This document shows positions 1 through 11,434 of a DNA stretch of 64,000 nucleotides, piece after piece; within the stretch, counting starts at the first letter, position 1, and each line of letters begins with the position of its first letter. The notes below the pieces were generated by a model. That model did no database searches and was not told where the DNA came from. It was given only the letters and a program-made list of their open reading frames with translations. Position numbers and translations under genes: made by a program. Source of the DNA: Prosapia bicincta (lineage: Eukaryota > Arthropoda > Insecta > Hemiptera > Cercopidae); assembly GCA_036971475.1 (NCBI GenBank), contig JBAIZL010000003.1, positions 49,249,342 to 49,313,341 on the forward strand. The letters are read 5' to 3'.

Positions 1-730
1 CCCAACTTGGACTCAAATATTTCGCAAGTTTTACAAAGTTTGATGTATTAAAACTCTGTCTCTGTATTGTGCTGGTTTAGGTCTAGTTGTGTATTACTTC
101 TGTTCTTCTTTTATATTAATTTCTAGAAGGTTATTCCGGATTGGCAACTTCCATGCTTTCCATAAAGGCGTATTGACTGTATCTATCTGGTGTCTTCTGA
201 GTTTCCCTTTAATATTTTATCAAGTTTATGTCAGCAACATTTGCAGAGCCTAATATATAATTCTCTAACTGAAAGTCCTGGTCTAACTTATGTTTTCAGT
301 TTTGTTAGGAAACGCGGTTGTAATACCTTACGTAGGAGCTAAACTGTGTTTAGATATTTTTGAAAAAATTAAAACATTTGTTTAATCTCATAACAGGTGA
401 CTATAACTCTTCAAGAATTCTCATGAAAAAACGTAGAATTACAGAAAACTATGGCATTCAAGATATTAATTTACAACTTTGCAGAAACATACAATATTAT
501 AACAATATTACGTAATGAATAGGTAACAAATCTCAATTTATTCTTACAATACCTGAGTTAGGACAAAAAAATATATAAATAACGCAGAATCGAGAGCACT
601 ATTTTTACACCTTAACACAGTGACAACAGCTGTCCTCAAAACATTAGGTATATAGACAGTTTAGCCAACTAAAAACACAAAATATTTTCCATGGAAGCAA
701 GTGTTTATGAAATAAACAGGACAATAGCTA
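1..730. other. AT-rich noncoding DNA, nothing recognised
   Basis: No long open frame, RNA gene, tandem repeat or convincing inverted repeat was seen. It runs directly into the first M2 repeat module. Confidence 0.6.
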
Positions 731-1320
731 ATAAGACACAATCTTTGTGTAAGATTATTATGATTTATTTATACCAAAATGCAGACTTTTTGAAAATATT
801 ACCGCAACTATCCAAGAAATAAAAGCGTTACGGTTTCGATTCCAGACACGTATAAATACTTTTTTTATCCGCAAAATAATGTTATATTGAACTAAACCTT
901 AGATAGTGCCCCACAATTCGCCACATGGTTTTAGAAATTATATTTATGCCGAAACATTTTTTTTTTAATTCCACGATTGTCCATTAGCGTTGCTTCTGTT
1001 ATAGTCGTATATTCTTACATTTTTCTGTTCTCTTTCTTCAATAATCTTATGATATTATTTTTTATATAAAATACCTTCTGGGTTCCAGGTTTTACAACGA
1101 AACAAATGGTTTAAACTAATTCAGAATATATGGGAGTGTAAAGTGTAAATTTATCAGTCCTTTTTCCTTTTATAATCATAGAGTAATGCTAAATAGAAAA
1201 TGTTTTAAAGAAACATTAAAAAGATGTATATCATGATATATATGTACGAGAGACTCGTATTTCATACGCATTACATTGTATTTTCTGTACACAAACACAC
1301 ACACACACTGTATACATAAA
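731..1320 (+). repeat. M2 module of the microsatellite-linked repeat family, copy 1
   Basis: This block recurs at about 10.08-10.4 kb, 10.55-10.99 kb and, more diverged, 40.1-40.56 kb. Its end also recurs at 21.69-21.83 and 24.0-24.11 kb. Landmarks in order are CTTTGTGTAAGATTA, a GTTTCGATTCCAGAC motif near 833, a TCCGCAAAATAATGTTA block, and a terminal CGTATTTCATAC segment running into a short CA tract (about 1292-1309). The GTTTCGATTCC motif resembles a pol III B box, but no matching A box was found, so a tRNA origin is only a suggestion. The module is noncoding. Confidence 0.75.
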
Positions 1321-2032
1321 TCTACTGCATTTTGCCAATTTTCAGCACTTAATATCCTACCATTACTGGGATGTCCCACGGTAACTATATCCCCTTTAAA
1401 TGTCCTAAACCAGAAACATTCTTTACAATGTAAATAATATTTATAATAGCTAATATATAAATAATTAGAAGAATAGAAACATAACCTAAACTTGCAGAAA
1501 CATTTATATAGAGTTAAGGCAAAGTAAAATTGGTTTTCTATAATTTACATTTTTTATAGCAAACACATATCCAGTTAGGATAGATTTGTTTAAATAAAAA
1601 ATATGTTTTATAATATGATCCAAACTATTATTGAAATGATAGAGTGGCTTTCATTTCCACTGACACATTTACAACGTACGTGTTTATTTTAGGCTAGGAA
1701 AGTGGTATTTTTATTTTACTGAATTAAACATAATGTGATATTTTGTTGCTAAATTTTAATTTAAGAAAGAATATGTTTTATTTAGATCTGATTTGCAAAT
1801 TAACATGAAATTTTGAGATTTTAGGTCATGTTTGTTTTTATGAAATAACTGTTTTGCAGTGGTAACAATGACTTGTTCCTTGTTTGGGATGTATATAAAG
1901 TATCATGTATAAATGTTTAAAATACACAGACGATTTTGAGGTGACGCCCTATATTATTTACAATAACCTAGTTAAATGCCGTTTTAATTGAAACATGAGC
2001 TATATATTTCAAAAATTATTATGTTATTTTTT

Positions 2033-2034
<2 letters not shown>
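1321..2034. other. AT-rich noncoding DNA
   Basis: No gene-like or repeat structure was recognised between the M2 module and the GT microsatellite. Confidence 0.55.

Positions 2035-2128
<94 letters not shown>
2035..2128. repeat. (GT)n microsatellite
   Basis: About 94 bp of nearly pure GT with two short interruptions (TTTG and GTAT). Open frames here are cysteine/valine or histidine/threonine artefacts of the repeat. Confidence 0.97.
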
Positions 2129-2130
<2 letters not shown>

Positions 2131-3629
2131 CACACAGGCCTATATAATACATGTATTTGAAGTGATAACATTTTTAATGAAGGTCAAAGCACCCTTAAAA
2201 TTTGCGTATTAAAAATAAAACTTATTGAGATTCTCCTAAACTGTTTTCAGCTGTCTCTGTGAAATAGCAATTTATATTTTACTTTGTGCCCTTCAAGGTT
2301 ACCTAAATTACACCCAAGTTTTTTTTATAAATACTCTAACTCGCAGATTTATAACTTAATCTCTGCACTGTGTTTACCTGTGTCTATGTTTTGACGCTAC
2401 ACTGTGAACGCTAACAGAGAACGACCACAAAGAGGTGTTTGTTATGCTTCTAACGAATAACTGCATCAAAGGTTCTTTACTATAGAATTTCGTGCATGTT
2501 TTCCAGAAACTCTGCTACAGCTTCTACGTCATTCCAAGTGACCTCACGCTTAATTTGGAGCGTGAGTCGAGCGGTATTGGTGTGTTGTGCAGTTGTCGGT
2601 TCAAGATATTAATAACAGGTCCGAGTGTAAGTCAACGGCTACATCTGGGTTGTAGGAAAACCTAGGCTCTCTTCAGTACAAGGGAAGGTACTAGGAAGGG
2701 ACCAATTCTCTGTCTGGTTTGAAGGTGTCTTTAACCTAAGGAAGATCGTAATAGTTGCCTGGAACTGTAGACGGGGAAACAGTATGGCTTGCGTAGGAAG
2801 GGATATCTGACCTAATGAATAAATATTAGTATAAAATAGGAATCTCTAACAAAGATAATATTTACGGTTTTCTAGGTTAATTGAAGAAAATCAAATTTGT
2901 TATCTCTTTACAATTTTGAAAACAAATATTTTTTTATTTGGTTATAACATTCTCTTGTGGTTACTGGTTAATATCAGTCACACTGTATTATAACAAGTAG
3001 TTACAGGTGCCCACTTTCACCTATCAATCACCATAATGTGCTCATCTCTTTATTTTAAAAAATATCTTTTCATTTTGTTACCTCTGGGAGGTTTAGGCAG
3101 AGGTATTTTTCCGCCGCTACAGAGAAAATGTAGTTTTCTCATTACCACTCTTTGGGTTATTCCTGTAACAATTATTCTTTAAGTACTCAGACGGCGTCCA
3201 ATCATGTCGGTACAAACCCACTGCCAACTAGAAAAGGTAAAATTGAAGTCAAAATCCAGTTTATACTACCAACCAATCTCGTAATGAACAAATAAACCCT
3301 TTACTTCCTTAATTATTTCAACCCCTTAATTCATTATCTTGTAATATCTGTTTTGAAATACCCGGAAATTTTTGAAATTTCCTGAGTTGTAATACAAATA
3401 TTTGTATACTTTCATTCCTATGGAAACGATGCTTCGTTTTTCATTTGTAAATTTTTTTTATAGGTTTTCTTTAGTTTTCACTAAAAATTTCAAATTGTTC
3501 AGTTGTAACATATTAAATGATAATATAAAGTTTAAATGCATTAAACCTGTTTAGCTTTTTTAAAAAACATATCTTAAACAGTTTTCTTTTATAACTGTAT
3601 AAATCAACAATGGCATAATGTTTAATTTT
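2129..3629. other. Noncoding DNA, nothing recognised
   Basis: AT-rich, with a GC-richer patch at about 2540-2800 that has no sustained open frame. No gene, RNA or tandem repeat could be supported. Confidence 0.5.
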
Positions 3630-3839
3630 AATAAATAGAACCTCTATACCACAAATAACTTTTTCATTTATTCAATACCTTACGTTTAAATTGCACAGGA
3701 ATCATCCTCAGATGTAATTTACAAAACAGATCACTTCATTGCAGGAACTTTGTTTTGTAAAGTTACCTCTGTATCGAAATGTTCATTAGGTATTAAATAA
3801 ATGAAAAAGTTATTTTTTGGTATAGACGTTTTATTTATT
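3630..3839. mobile_element. Foldback/MITE-like element with ~53-bp terminal inverted repeats
   Basis: The left arm (3630-3683) and right arm (3786-3839) are reverse complements over about 53 bp with few mismatches. Both contain ATAACTTTTTCATTTATT. A second, inner inverted pair lies at about 3708-3730 and 3752-3773, so nearly the whole 210 bp can fold into one hairpin. There is no coding capacity. This fits a non-autonomous MITE or foldback element. A target-site duplication could not be assigned because both flanks are TTTAAT-rich. It shares an ATCCTCAGA motif with the hairpin at 45.8-46.0 kb and may be related. Confidence 0.75.
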
Positions 3840-3924
3840 TAAAATAAATTTTGGTATTCATTTTTTTAATGTTAACAGTTTGCCGGTCCTGTGAAAAATT
3901 TCCTTCTATGTTAGTGAAATTAAA

Positions 3925-5010
3925 ATTTCTTAAAATCATTTACCTGAAAACATCAGTATACTAACCTGTGATCTTTTGAAATGTCATCTCATGAATTAAA
4001 AAATGTAAATTTTTTCTCCATGACATTTCATTCTGGAGGCGTATGATTTCCCAACCAACATTTCTTTTTAGAATAGTTTGTTTTACAAATATTCTCTTTA
4101 ATATTTACCAACTGCTTTCCTTCCTCTACCGCATTCATGACTTATGACTTTACGCAGCAACACAATTTTGAAGGGATGATTTTAAAGTTCTTTTAAATAT
4201 GCTCCTTATATGCTTCCTTAAACCAGCTTCTTTTGAAATATGTTTAACCTATATTTATAGCTAATTTCAAGTTATGATAAAATTGTTCCCTTTTTAGCAA
4301 AGACACTTCACTGTGTTAAAAAAACATTCCAAATACCAGCCGAGATATTCCTATTTAAAGAAGTTTAAGACACCCTTATGTCCTATATTGGGTTAATGTT
4401 ACATTTAGGCCTGCTCATTTTAGTGATATCAAAAGATATAGATTAACAGACAACAGCATATATTTGTATTTATCATGGGAAACATTTCCTCTTATTCTAT
4501 TGAAATGTCTTAAAATCATAAACCTAAAAACATCAGTTTACTAGCCCCTTGAAATTTCTGACATATCGCATGAATAAAATATGTACATTGTTTCACCAGA
4601 AATTAAATATTAATTCTGTGGCCACTATCGGATGTAACATTTCTCGAAACATATTTTATTAAGAATAATCCTGAACAGATTGTTTTACTAACATTCTCCT
4701 TAAAAATAATGATAAAGAAACTGTTAATAATTGTTTCCTGCCCCTAGAGCGTTGTTGACATTATTTTAGCCCGCAATACAATACTCTTCATGGAGCTGAA
4801 TCTTAAACACATTTTATAAATCCTCTATACGTATAGTGAACCTAAATTTATAGTCAAATGCAAATTTAGTTATTACTGTTCGCGGTTTTGTAGAGACGTT
4901 CACTGCGGCATTAAAAGAACATTGCAAATACCCTCTGAAACTTCCCTATTTAAGGGTGGCTTAAGACAAGATCCTAATCTCCTACATTGGGTTAGAAGTT
5001 ATCGTAAGAC
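3925..5010. repeat. Diverged tandem duplication, two units of about 0.58 kb
   Basis: About 3925-4405 realigns with about 4505-5005 in the same orientation. Shared anchors are CTTAAAATCAT near the start, ACATTCTC/ATATTCTC in the middle, and CATTGCAAATACC/CATTCCAAATACC followed by CTATTTAA near the end. Divergence is high, with many indels, so the duplication is old. No protein frame is shared. Confidence 0.6.
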
Positions 5011-5134
5011 AGGAAAATATAGGACCGTACCCATGTGACTAGTGTATATATCACGTTAAAGTAAATGTTTTAAGTAGACTGTAAAGTAAAACAACAAACA
5101 AACAAGTAAATGTATAATTAGTTGAGTTTAGTGT

Positions 5135-5330
5135 TAAATACTTGGCTCGTTCCTTCATTGGTTTTACGTTGTCCGACGTGGCCAAACACTCGTCGCGCCG
5201 GGTACAAACAGTTTTACGGCCGTGTTTTCGCGCCCGCATTGGTCAGCGTAAATGTAGCACCCGTTAATTGCAAGACGAACAGTGGGAAAATGTTAACGCT
5301 ACATGCACGAGCCTTGCGCGAGACTGTTTA
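5135..5330. other. Short CpG-rich patch
   Basis: Against an AT-rich background this 200-bp stretch has many CpGs (for example TCGTCGCGCCGGG) and two ATTGG motifs (inverted CCAAT boxes). Short open frames exist on both strands but overlap each other and match nothing I know. It could be a promoter remnant or a GC-rich repeat fragment. Function is not established. Confidence 0.3.
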
Positions 5331-5397
5331 GCTAGAAATAGGTAGTAAGATTTCTTTCAAATGTCTAGACAAAGTATTCTCCTTAAGAAATACGCAC

Positions 5398-6825
5398 TTA
5401 ATATTGTGTGTCCTCGAATTATCGACAGTACAATCAATATTGGCGAGAGAAGATATAATTCGTGATCCAAAAAGTCACGACCAAAATAAAACTTGTGGTG
5501 ACGCATCACAAAATGTGACATTTTAACAAAAATACAAAATCACTTTGCTTTAACACAGAAACAAAATTTAGTAATTAAAAATGTTTAAACTTACAATACT
5601 ACAATATAGCTACATTACAATCCATCCAATTAGAATGAATTTTTTTTCTTTTTAAATAATGTTTACTAATACACAAGGTAAACAGTTGAAAGTTAACACG
5701 GCCTCCTTGTTTTTGCGTCGATGTAGAAACCTATACACGAATGGAAGACACTCCAATTGTCAATCATTTTGCTTATCTTAGCACTAAAAAAGCACATATC
5801 TTGTTTAGTTTCTTGATAAGACACTTGGTTTTTGGCAAAAGCAAGATACTAAGTTATTAAAAACTTGGTTTTTTAAACCAAATGGGTTTTACATTCCTCT
5901 TGGGTTTAGGATTTTTACATTCTGAAGGGGGAATGGGAGCTGATTCATACCAAAAGGGAAACATTAAACGTTATTTTTCTTCATTCTAACGCTCAGAGAC
6001 AAAAGTTAACAACAAAGGGTTAAATACGTCTTATTTTATAAACTTTCCAAATTTGAAAAGGGCCTAAAGAACATAATTTTGAGTACAAATCCTGTGTATT
6101 TAGTGTATCAAATTATAGACTTGAAGTAAACAACCAGGTATGAAAAGCAAACTTTAAATGTTTATTTTCATAAACTAAAATTCCACAAAGAATTAATTAT
6201 TCTGAAGGACTTTTATAAAAGTGGTTTAGGAAATTAATTTTCTGTTATTCTGTCATCAATACATGCCACGTTTAGCCCACTTAAGGCTTGATATTAATTC
6301 AATATTTATTTTCTTTATCATATAGTCAACTAAATATCTATTTTAGTCCTCAAGAGTATAAAAAAGACATAATCATCCAGGGGGAGGGGGTATTACATTT
6401 CCCCACGCATCATTAACTCGCGTTTAGGGGTGATTAATTGATTTATTCCTGTGAGAAAATAAAATAAACCATTATAATCCAAACGGCATATAAAATATTA
6501 TTACTCTTATTATAATAATTTTATTTCATATTTATTTTTACGGACAGCTGATGCTTCCCGTTCTCTAGTTACTCATAGCTATAGCTTTGTTTTTTCCTTT
6601 GCGAGCAGTATAATATCGTTATGACATTTGCATATTGTGAAAATAGTTATTATTTGAGCTGTTAAAAATATTTTGAAGTGATATATTTCGTAAATTATTT
6701 AATTGGGATTTTTTTAATCGCTCCCCTCAATTATATCTTTAAGGTGGAAAAATTACATACATTTTTCATATCCTATATCGAGAAAACCCAGGGTTTAGAA
6801 GCTACGGAAAATAAATTTTATGTTT
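5398..6825 (+). repeat. 1.4-kb dispersed repeat A, copy 1
   Basis: This stretch is nearly identical to 20022-21440 in the same orientation, with scattered substitutions and a few small indels. It starts at TTAATATTGTGTGTCCTCG and ends near TCGAGAAAAC. There is no long open frame, no obvious LTR, and no clear terminal inverted repeat apart from a 7-bp AATATTG/CAATATT pair near the start. It is probably a non-autonomous transposon or a segmental copy. The class is unknown. Confidence 0.85.
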
Positions 6826-8063
6826 ATGTTCTTTAAAAAAATCATCCTATAGATTTTGAGTGGCAGAAGAAGGATTTAATTCGCGCCATAAGCACAAGCA
6901 ATGGCGGCTGTTGCCTAATACCTGAGGTGGTTACAGATCATAAGACTGTTAGTTATTTTATCGCAAAAAATCTTAACCACCAAAACATAAAGGGCTGTTA
7001 TAGGAAAAATAAATAGATACTGTATAATACTTTGTGATTTATTTTATTCGTAATATATTGGCATTTTTTTTACATCGGATCTCAAGTCATGGGTTTATTT
7101 ATTAATAAAACAATCTCAATCTTATCAGTGATTGACAACAAACTCAGTGAGCGGAGCGGAGCATCACTTCGGAAGGAGCCAATTATAACCGAACACTCCC
7201 GAGGTTGCAGACCACTCGTTACCTAAGGAAGTCTTTTTTCCATTAGATGTGACGTCACTGGGTGTTGGAGGTTACCTCGCAAGAATCTTTGCAACGGTGG
7301 CTGCGCTTCTGACATTTTTATCATTATTTATAATCATGCATCATGTTAAATGATGGAAAACTACTAGTAACAATCTACGTATTGATCTTTAGTTTGGAGG
7401 TTGCACAAGTGAATCATGAGCCGTGCAAATCACTAATTAATATTTTTTAATAGAGATACCAAAATTCAACTGTGCATGAAGTATCCTTTGTCGGGGCAGA
7501 AGAAATAAAAATACAGACAATGTGTTATCTAACTAAATCTTCCATGAATGCGAACTTGGGATTGGTTGAAGGGTGCAGTGATTAATATTTCTTTCCATTC
7601 TAAAACTTCAGCTAAAAAATGTGTATCTACATATGAGAATGCTGTATTAGAATGTTTGTATATGTAACAATTCATGCATCTGTGGATATTGTTTTCCCCC
7701 CATTTATTCTTCCAAGCAATACATTTATGCACTGACTGGAGGCGCCTTTTAATTTATGTGGCGAGAAGTGTAACTACAAATCAAGTGGTAGACAATTGCC
7801 TTTATTTTGTATTTAGTTTAAGAAACGCTTTAATATAAAAATACCGAAAAATTAATCTGAGCAAAGACGATTTAGATTATATTTTAATTTCCTGTGTTGG
7901 CCCACACTCTCCTGAAATATATCTTGTACAACTTTCCAAGCGGTAATAAAATAGGTTTTTATTCATTCAATCAAGTTCAGATACATGGAATATAACCTAT
8001 AATTGATGGCATTTGATGTTAATACAGTTTTTAAAATATTTTAATAATTAAATTATAAAAATT
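6826..8063. other. Noncoding DNA with one GC-richer patch
   Basis: Mostly AT-rich. At about 7135-7320 it is richer in GC and holds the perfect 10-bp palindrome GTGACGTCAC (7249-7258), which contains a full CRE consensus TGACGTCA. No transcription unit could be tied to it. Confidence 0.45.
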
Positions 8064-8140
8064 GTAGGGTCAAGCCAGATTCGAACTGAGAATCTTCATG
8101 CTCAAACTTTGCTGCAACTTGGCACTGCGCCAACTTAACA
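8064..8140 (-). tRNA. tRNA-like sequence, probable SINE head or tRNA pseudogene
   Basis: On the minus strand TGGCGCAGTGCC (8121-8132) matches a pol III A box. AGTTCGAATCT (8077-8087) matches a B box. They are about 46 nt apart, as in tRNA genes and tRNA-derived SINEs. The T-stem is imperfect (TCTCA opposite TGGCT) and no clean acceptor stem forms, so it is not a functional tRNA. A SINE head is the best reading. No second copy was noticed in this window. Confidence 0.5.
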
Positions 8141-8510
8141 ATACCTAAAAATATATGTCTCAAAGATGTATATGAATTTTTCTCCATTTTAGTTGTAGTC
8201 GAAACCTCCATTGTACAGCCTTAAACTGTTGCCATGGCTACCACACAATATCATAAATACTCCTCTAGGGTAGCTAAAATAAAATTTTTCTTTGGTAACC
8301 TCAGTAGAAATTTTGTTAAATTACTTGTACAAATGAAATATACATAAATCTTTTTACTGTAAACCAATAACAATATGAAAAGAAGGTATAACGTCTGGTT
8401 TCTCATTCAATAATAATTTATGTGTTACGGTTTCTATTTCTTGAAATCTAATAACATTGTTTTTATGGGAGAATTATTTGTACTGACTGATAAATTCTTT
8501 TCCAACGCAG

Positions 8511-8560
8511 GAATCGATACAGTTTATTTATCAGAGAGGTATATAGTGAACGACCTGGAG
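8511..8560 (+). other. Possible short exon 1 of an unrecognised gene
   Basis: A 50-nt block is preceded by a pyrimidine-rich acceptor ending ACGCAG and followed by the donor GAG|GTACAT. In the frame leaving two bases at the start it reads IDTVYLSERYIVNDLE. It ends in phase 0, which joins in frame to the next putative exon at 8705. Two splice-like sites in AT-rich DNA can occur by chance, and the family is not recognised. Confidence 0.22.
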
Positions 8561-8704
8561 GTACATACAAGTTTAACATATTGCATACATTCTTTTTCCT
8601 TTTACAATATTTTATGTACAAATCTGAACTAAATAATAATTCTTGATTTGAGTCTAGACAAATGCTTTAGAAATAAATACCAATGTCATGTGTTATGTTT
8701 ACAG

Positions 8705-8747
8705 CTGCCAAAACAAGCAATGATCGACAGCAAACGAGACACTATAG
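8705..8747 (+). other. Possible short exon 2 of the same unrecognised gene
   Basis: A 43-nt block is preceded by GTTTACAG and followed by ATAG|GTTGAC. In the phase left by the 8511-8560 block it reads LPKQAMIDSKRDTI with one base over. Read-through past the donor meets TGA at once. The matched phase is the only reason to list it. Confidence 0.2.
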
Positions 8748-9257
8748 GTTGACTCTACTAGCAGTTGGCAAGTTTGGTGTGGCCAGCAGGTGTTGCTCTC
8801 TGTAAAACTGTGAGTGTTACTGTTTATTATGACGTCAAGTAGTAAGTTCCTATAGCGGAACGATTCTATCACACTACAACCATGATGACGTATTTAGGTG
8901 TTTGCTTCGAAATCCACATTTAAAGAAAATTTTTAAAAGTAATGCTAAAATAAAAATGACTTACCGAATTACTCAACTACAGATTTTGGAAATTTACTTT
9001 TCATTTTTACTTTTATTTGTTCATAGACACAAATAAATTAGAAAATTAATTTTTATAACTCAATATCAACATAAATCGAATTATTTACAGAGATGAAACT
9101 GAAAAAATTAAACACTATATACCCTATTATTATTAACTTTAATATCTCTTTTGAATGTAAAACACGTAAAAGAGACATTTTGTCTTTTCACCAGTAATCC
9201 ACTCAACCGTCAATTTTCCCAACCAATTTCAGTCTATACAACAAATCACTTATATAC
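8748..9257. other. Noncoding DNA
   Basis: Includes a second TGACGTCA-like site near 8830. No gene or repeat is supported. Confidence 0.5.
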
Positions 9258-9281
9258 GTGCGTGTCCGTGTGCGTGCGTGC

Positions 9282-9330
<49 letters not shown>

Positions 9331-9383
9331 TGTTTGTGTGTGTGTGTGTGTGTCTATTTGTGTGTGTGTTTGTGTGTGTCTGT

Positions 9384-9456
<73 letters not shown>

Positions 9457-9500
9457 TGTATGTGTGACTGTGAGTGTGTGTTTGTGTGTGCGAGCGTGAG
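9258..9500. repeat. (GT)n microsatellite, imperfect
   Basis: About 240 bp of GT with GC steps at its start and TTTG or TCTG interruptions. Its right edge is the GTGAGTATCTGTTGTAAC start of module B, the same junction seen at 16.94 kb and 22.1 kb. Confidence 0.95.
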
Positions 9501-9938
9501 TATCTGTTGTAACTATTGTACATTTGCAGACGGTATATAGTAGAGAGTTTCAAAACAAACCTCTTCCTTAAACGCTTTTATGTTTTGGAAGATTAACTAC
9601 TTACAATTAGGATTGTAACGAACTTGTATTATAAATCCTGTTTTAACTTTTTTTTTAATAAATTTCCAGTGTATTATGCGTTTTGTTGTGTTACCTAATT
9701 TTATAGTTATTTTACGTTGTTTTTCAGTTTTAATCCCTTGGATATGTATTTTACATGTGTAATATTTGAAATATATTCCATGTCATTTGATATGTTACAT
9801 ATTAGGTCTTTTAATATCTTGTTTTTAATCTTTATTTCGTACAAAATATCGTAGAAGCGCAATCTGTTAGTGATTCAATGAACTACTAAAGACAAAACCC
9901 AAATTTATAATTGTTGCTTAGAAACGGTCTTTTTTCAG
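9501..9938 (+). repeat. B module of the microsatellite-linked family, copy 1
   Basis: Landmarks are GTACATTTGCAGACGGTA, GAGAGTTTCAAAACAAACC, ACTACTTACAATTAGG, TAAATTTCCAGTGTATT and TTAGTGATTCAATGAACTAC. The same series appears at 15.98-16.43, 16.94-17.12, 21.44-21.69, 22.1-22.38 and 23.41-23.89 kb. There is no coding frame. Confidence 0.8.
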
Positions 9939-10985
9939 AACATATTATGAAGTTTTTGTTAACACTCATTGTCTTCCTGTAATTGACGACATGTATGGAA
10001 GAAGTGGTAAAAATCCATTCCTAAGCATGGGGTCTCTGCCAGGAGGATTTCGTTAGGTTAAAATTTTTCAACATTTTTCCGCACTATAAAGCTCAGTCGT
10101 TGTGTAAGATTATTTTGTTTTATTTATAACAAAATCCGAACTTTTTGTAATTATTACCGCAATTATCCAAGTAATAAAAGCGTTCCGGTTTCGATTCCAG
10201 ACACGTATAAATACTTTTTTTTGTCCGCAAATAATGTTAAACTCTTTCGACTTTAGAACTAAACCTTAGATAGTGTCCCACAATACGGCATATGGTTTTA
10301 GAAATTGTATTTATACCGAAACTTTTCTTTGTTAATAAATTCAACGATTGTCCATTATCTTTGCTTCTCTTATAATCATTTATTCTTACATTTTTCTGTT
10401 CTCTTCCTTCAACATATTATTAGGTTTTTGTTAACATTCATTGTCTTCCTGTAATTGGCGGACATGTATGGGAGATGTGCGATATATCCGTTCCTAAGCA
10501 TGGCGCCTGTGTCACGATGATATCGTTAGGTTAAGATTTTTCAACATTTTTCCGTACTACAAAGCTTAGTCTTTGTGTAAGATTAATGTGTTTTATTTAT
10601 AACAAAATCCCGACTTTTTGTAATTATTACCGCAATTATCTAAGAAATAAAAGCGTTTTGGTTTCAATTCTAAACATGTATAAATATTTTATTTTATCCG
10701 CAAAATAATGTTACATTTTTTCGACTATAAAACTAAACCTTAGATAGTTTCCCACAATACGCCACATGGTTTTAGAAATTGTATTTATACCGCAACTTTT
10801 GTTTTTTTATTAAATTCAATGATTGTCCATTATCCTTGTTTCTCTTAAATTCATTTATTCTTACATTTTTCTGTTTTCTTCCTTCAAGAATCTTATGGTA
10901 TTAATTTGTATAAAAACCCCCTCTGGATTCCATGATACTCGTATTTCATACACATTATATGGTATTTACTGTACACACACAGACA
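9939..10985 (+). repeat. Tandemly duplicated M2 module (offset ~473 bp)
   Basis: Two consecutive copies start at AACATATTAT (about 9939 and 10412). Each continues through TTGTCTTCCTGTAATTG, CCTAAGCATGG, a TTCAACATTTTTCCG block, and the GTTTCGATTCC-type motif. The second copy runs on to the terminal CGTATTTCATACAC end and a CA tract. Confidence 0.8.
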
Positions 10986-10999
10986 CACACATACATATA

Positions 11000-11002
<3 letters not shown>

Positions 11003-11036
<34 letters not shown>
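11003..11036. repeat. (TA)n microsatellite
   Basis: Short AT dinucleotide tract directly after the CA-rich end of an M2 module. Confidence 0.95.
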
Positions 11037-11038
<2 letters not shown>

Positions 11039-11389
11039 GTATGTAAATTTTTTTATATCATTACTTTTTCTTGGAGTAGCTTATATATAATTTATTGTTA
11101 AAAAGCTTTGAAAAATATACAAATCTAAACTATACTTGTATGTAAAGTTTTTGTCATCATTAACTGTATTAGAAGAAATCGTATCACCATATTTAATACA
11201 TGTATATAATTGTTGATTCCTTCTACACGTGAGCTACTAAAACACTTGTGAATATTTTAACAACTTACCTATACTAGCACTTCCTTATATTTGTAAAATA
11301 TGTAGCATATATTGCAATATAGTAGTACTTATACTATAGTAGTACTGCAAATACTTGTAGGTACAGTAGTTGTGCGTTGTGATACAACA

Positions 11390-11434
<45 letters not shown>

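Noticed and set aside
5051..5331. Overlapping 62- and 69-codon frames on opposite strands
   Set aside because: Short, mutually overlapping, no recognised family. Explained by a CpG-rich, stop-poor patch.
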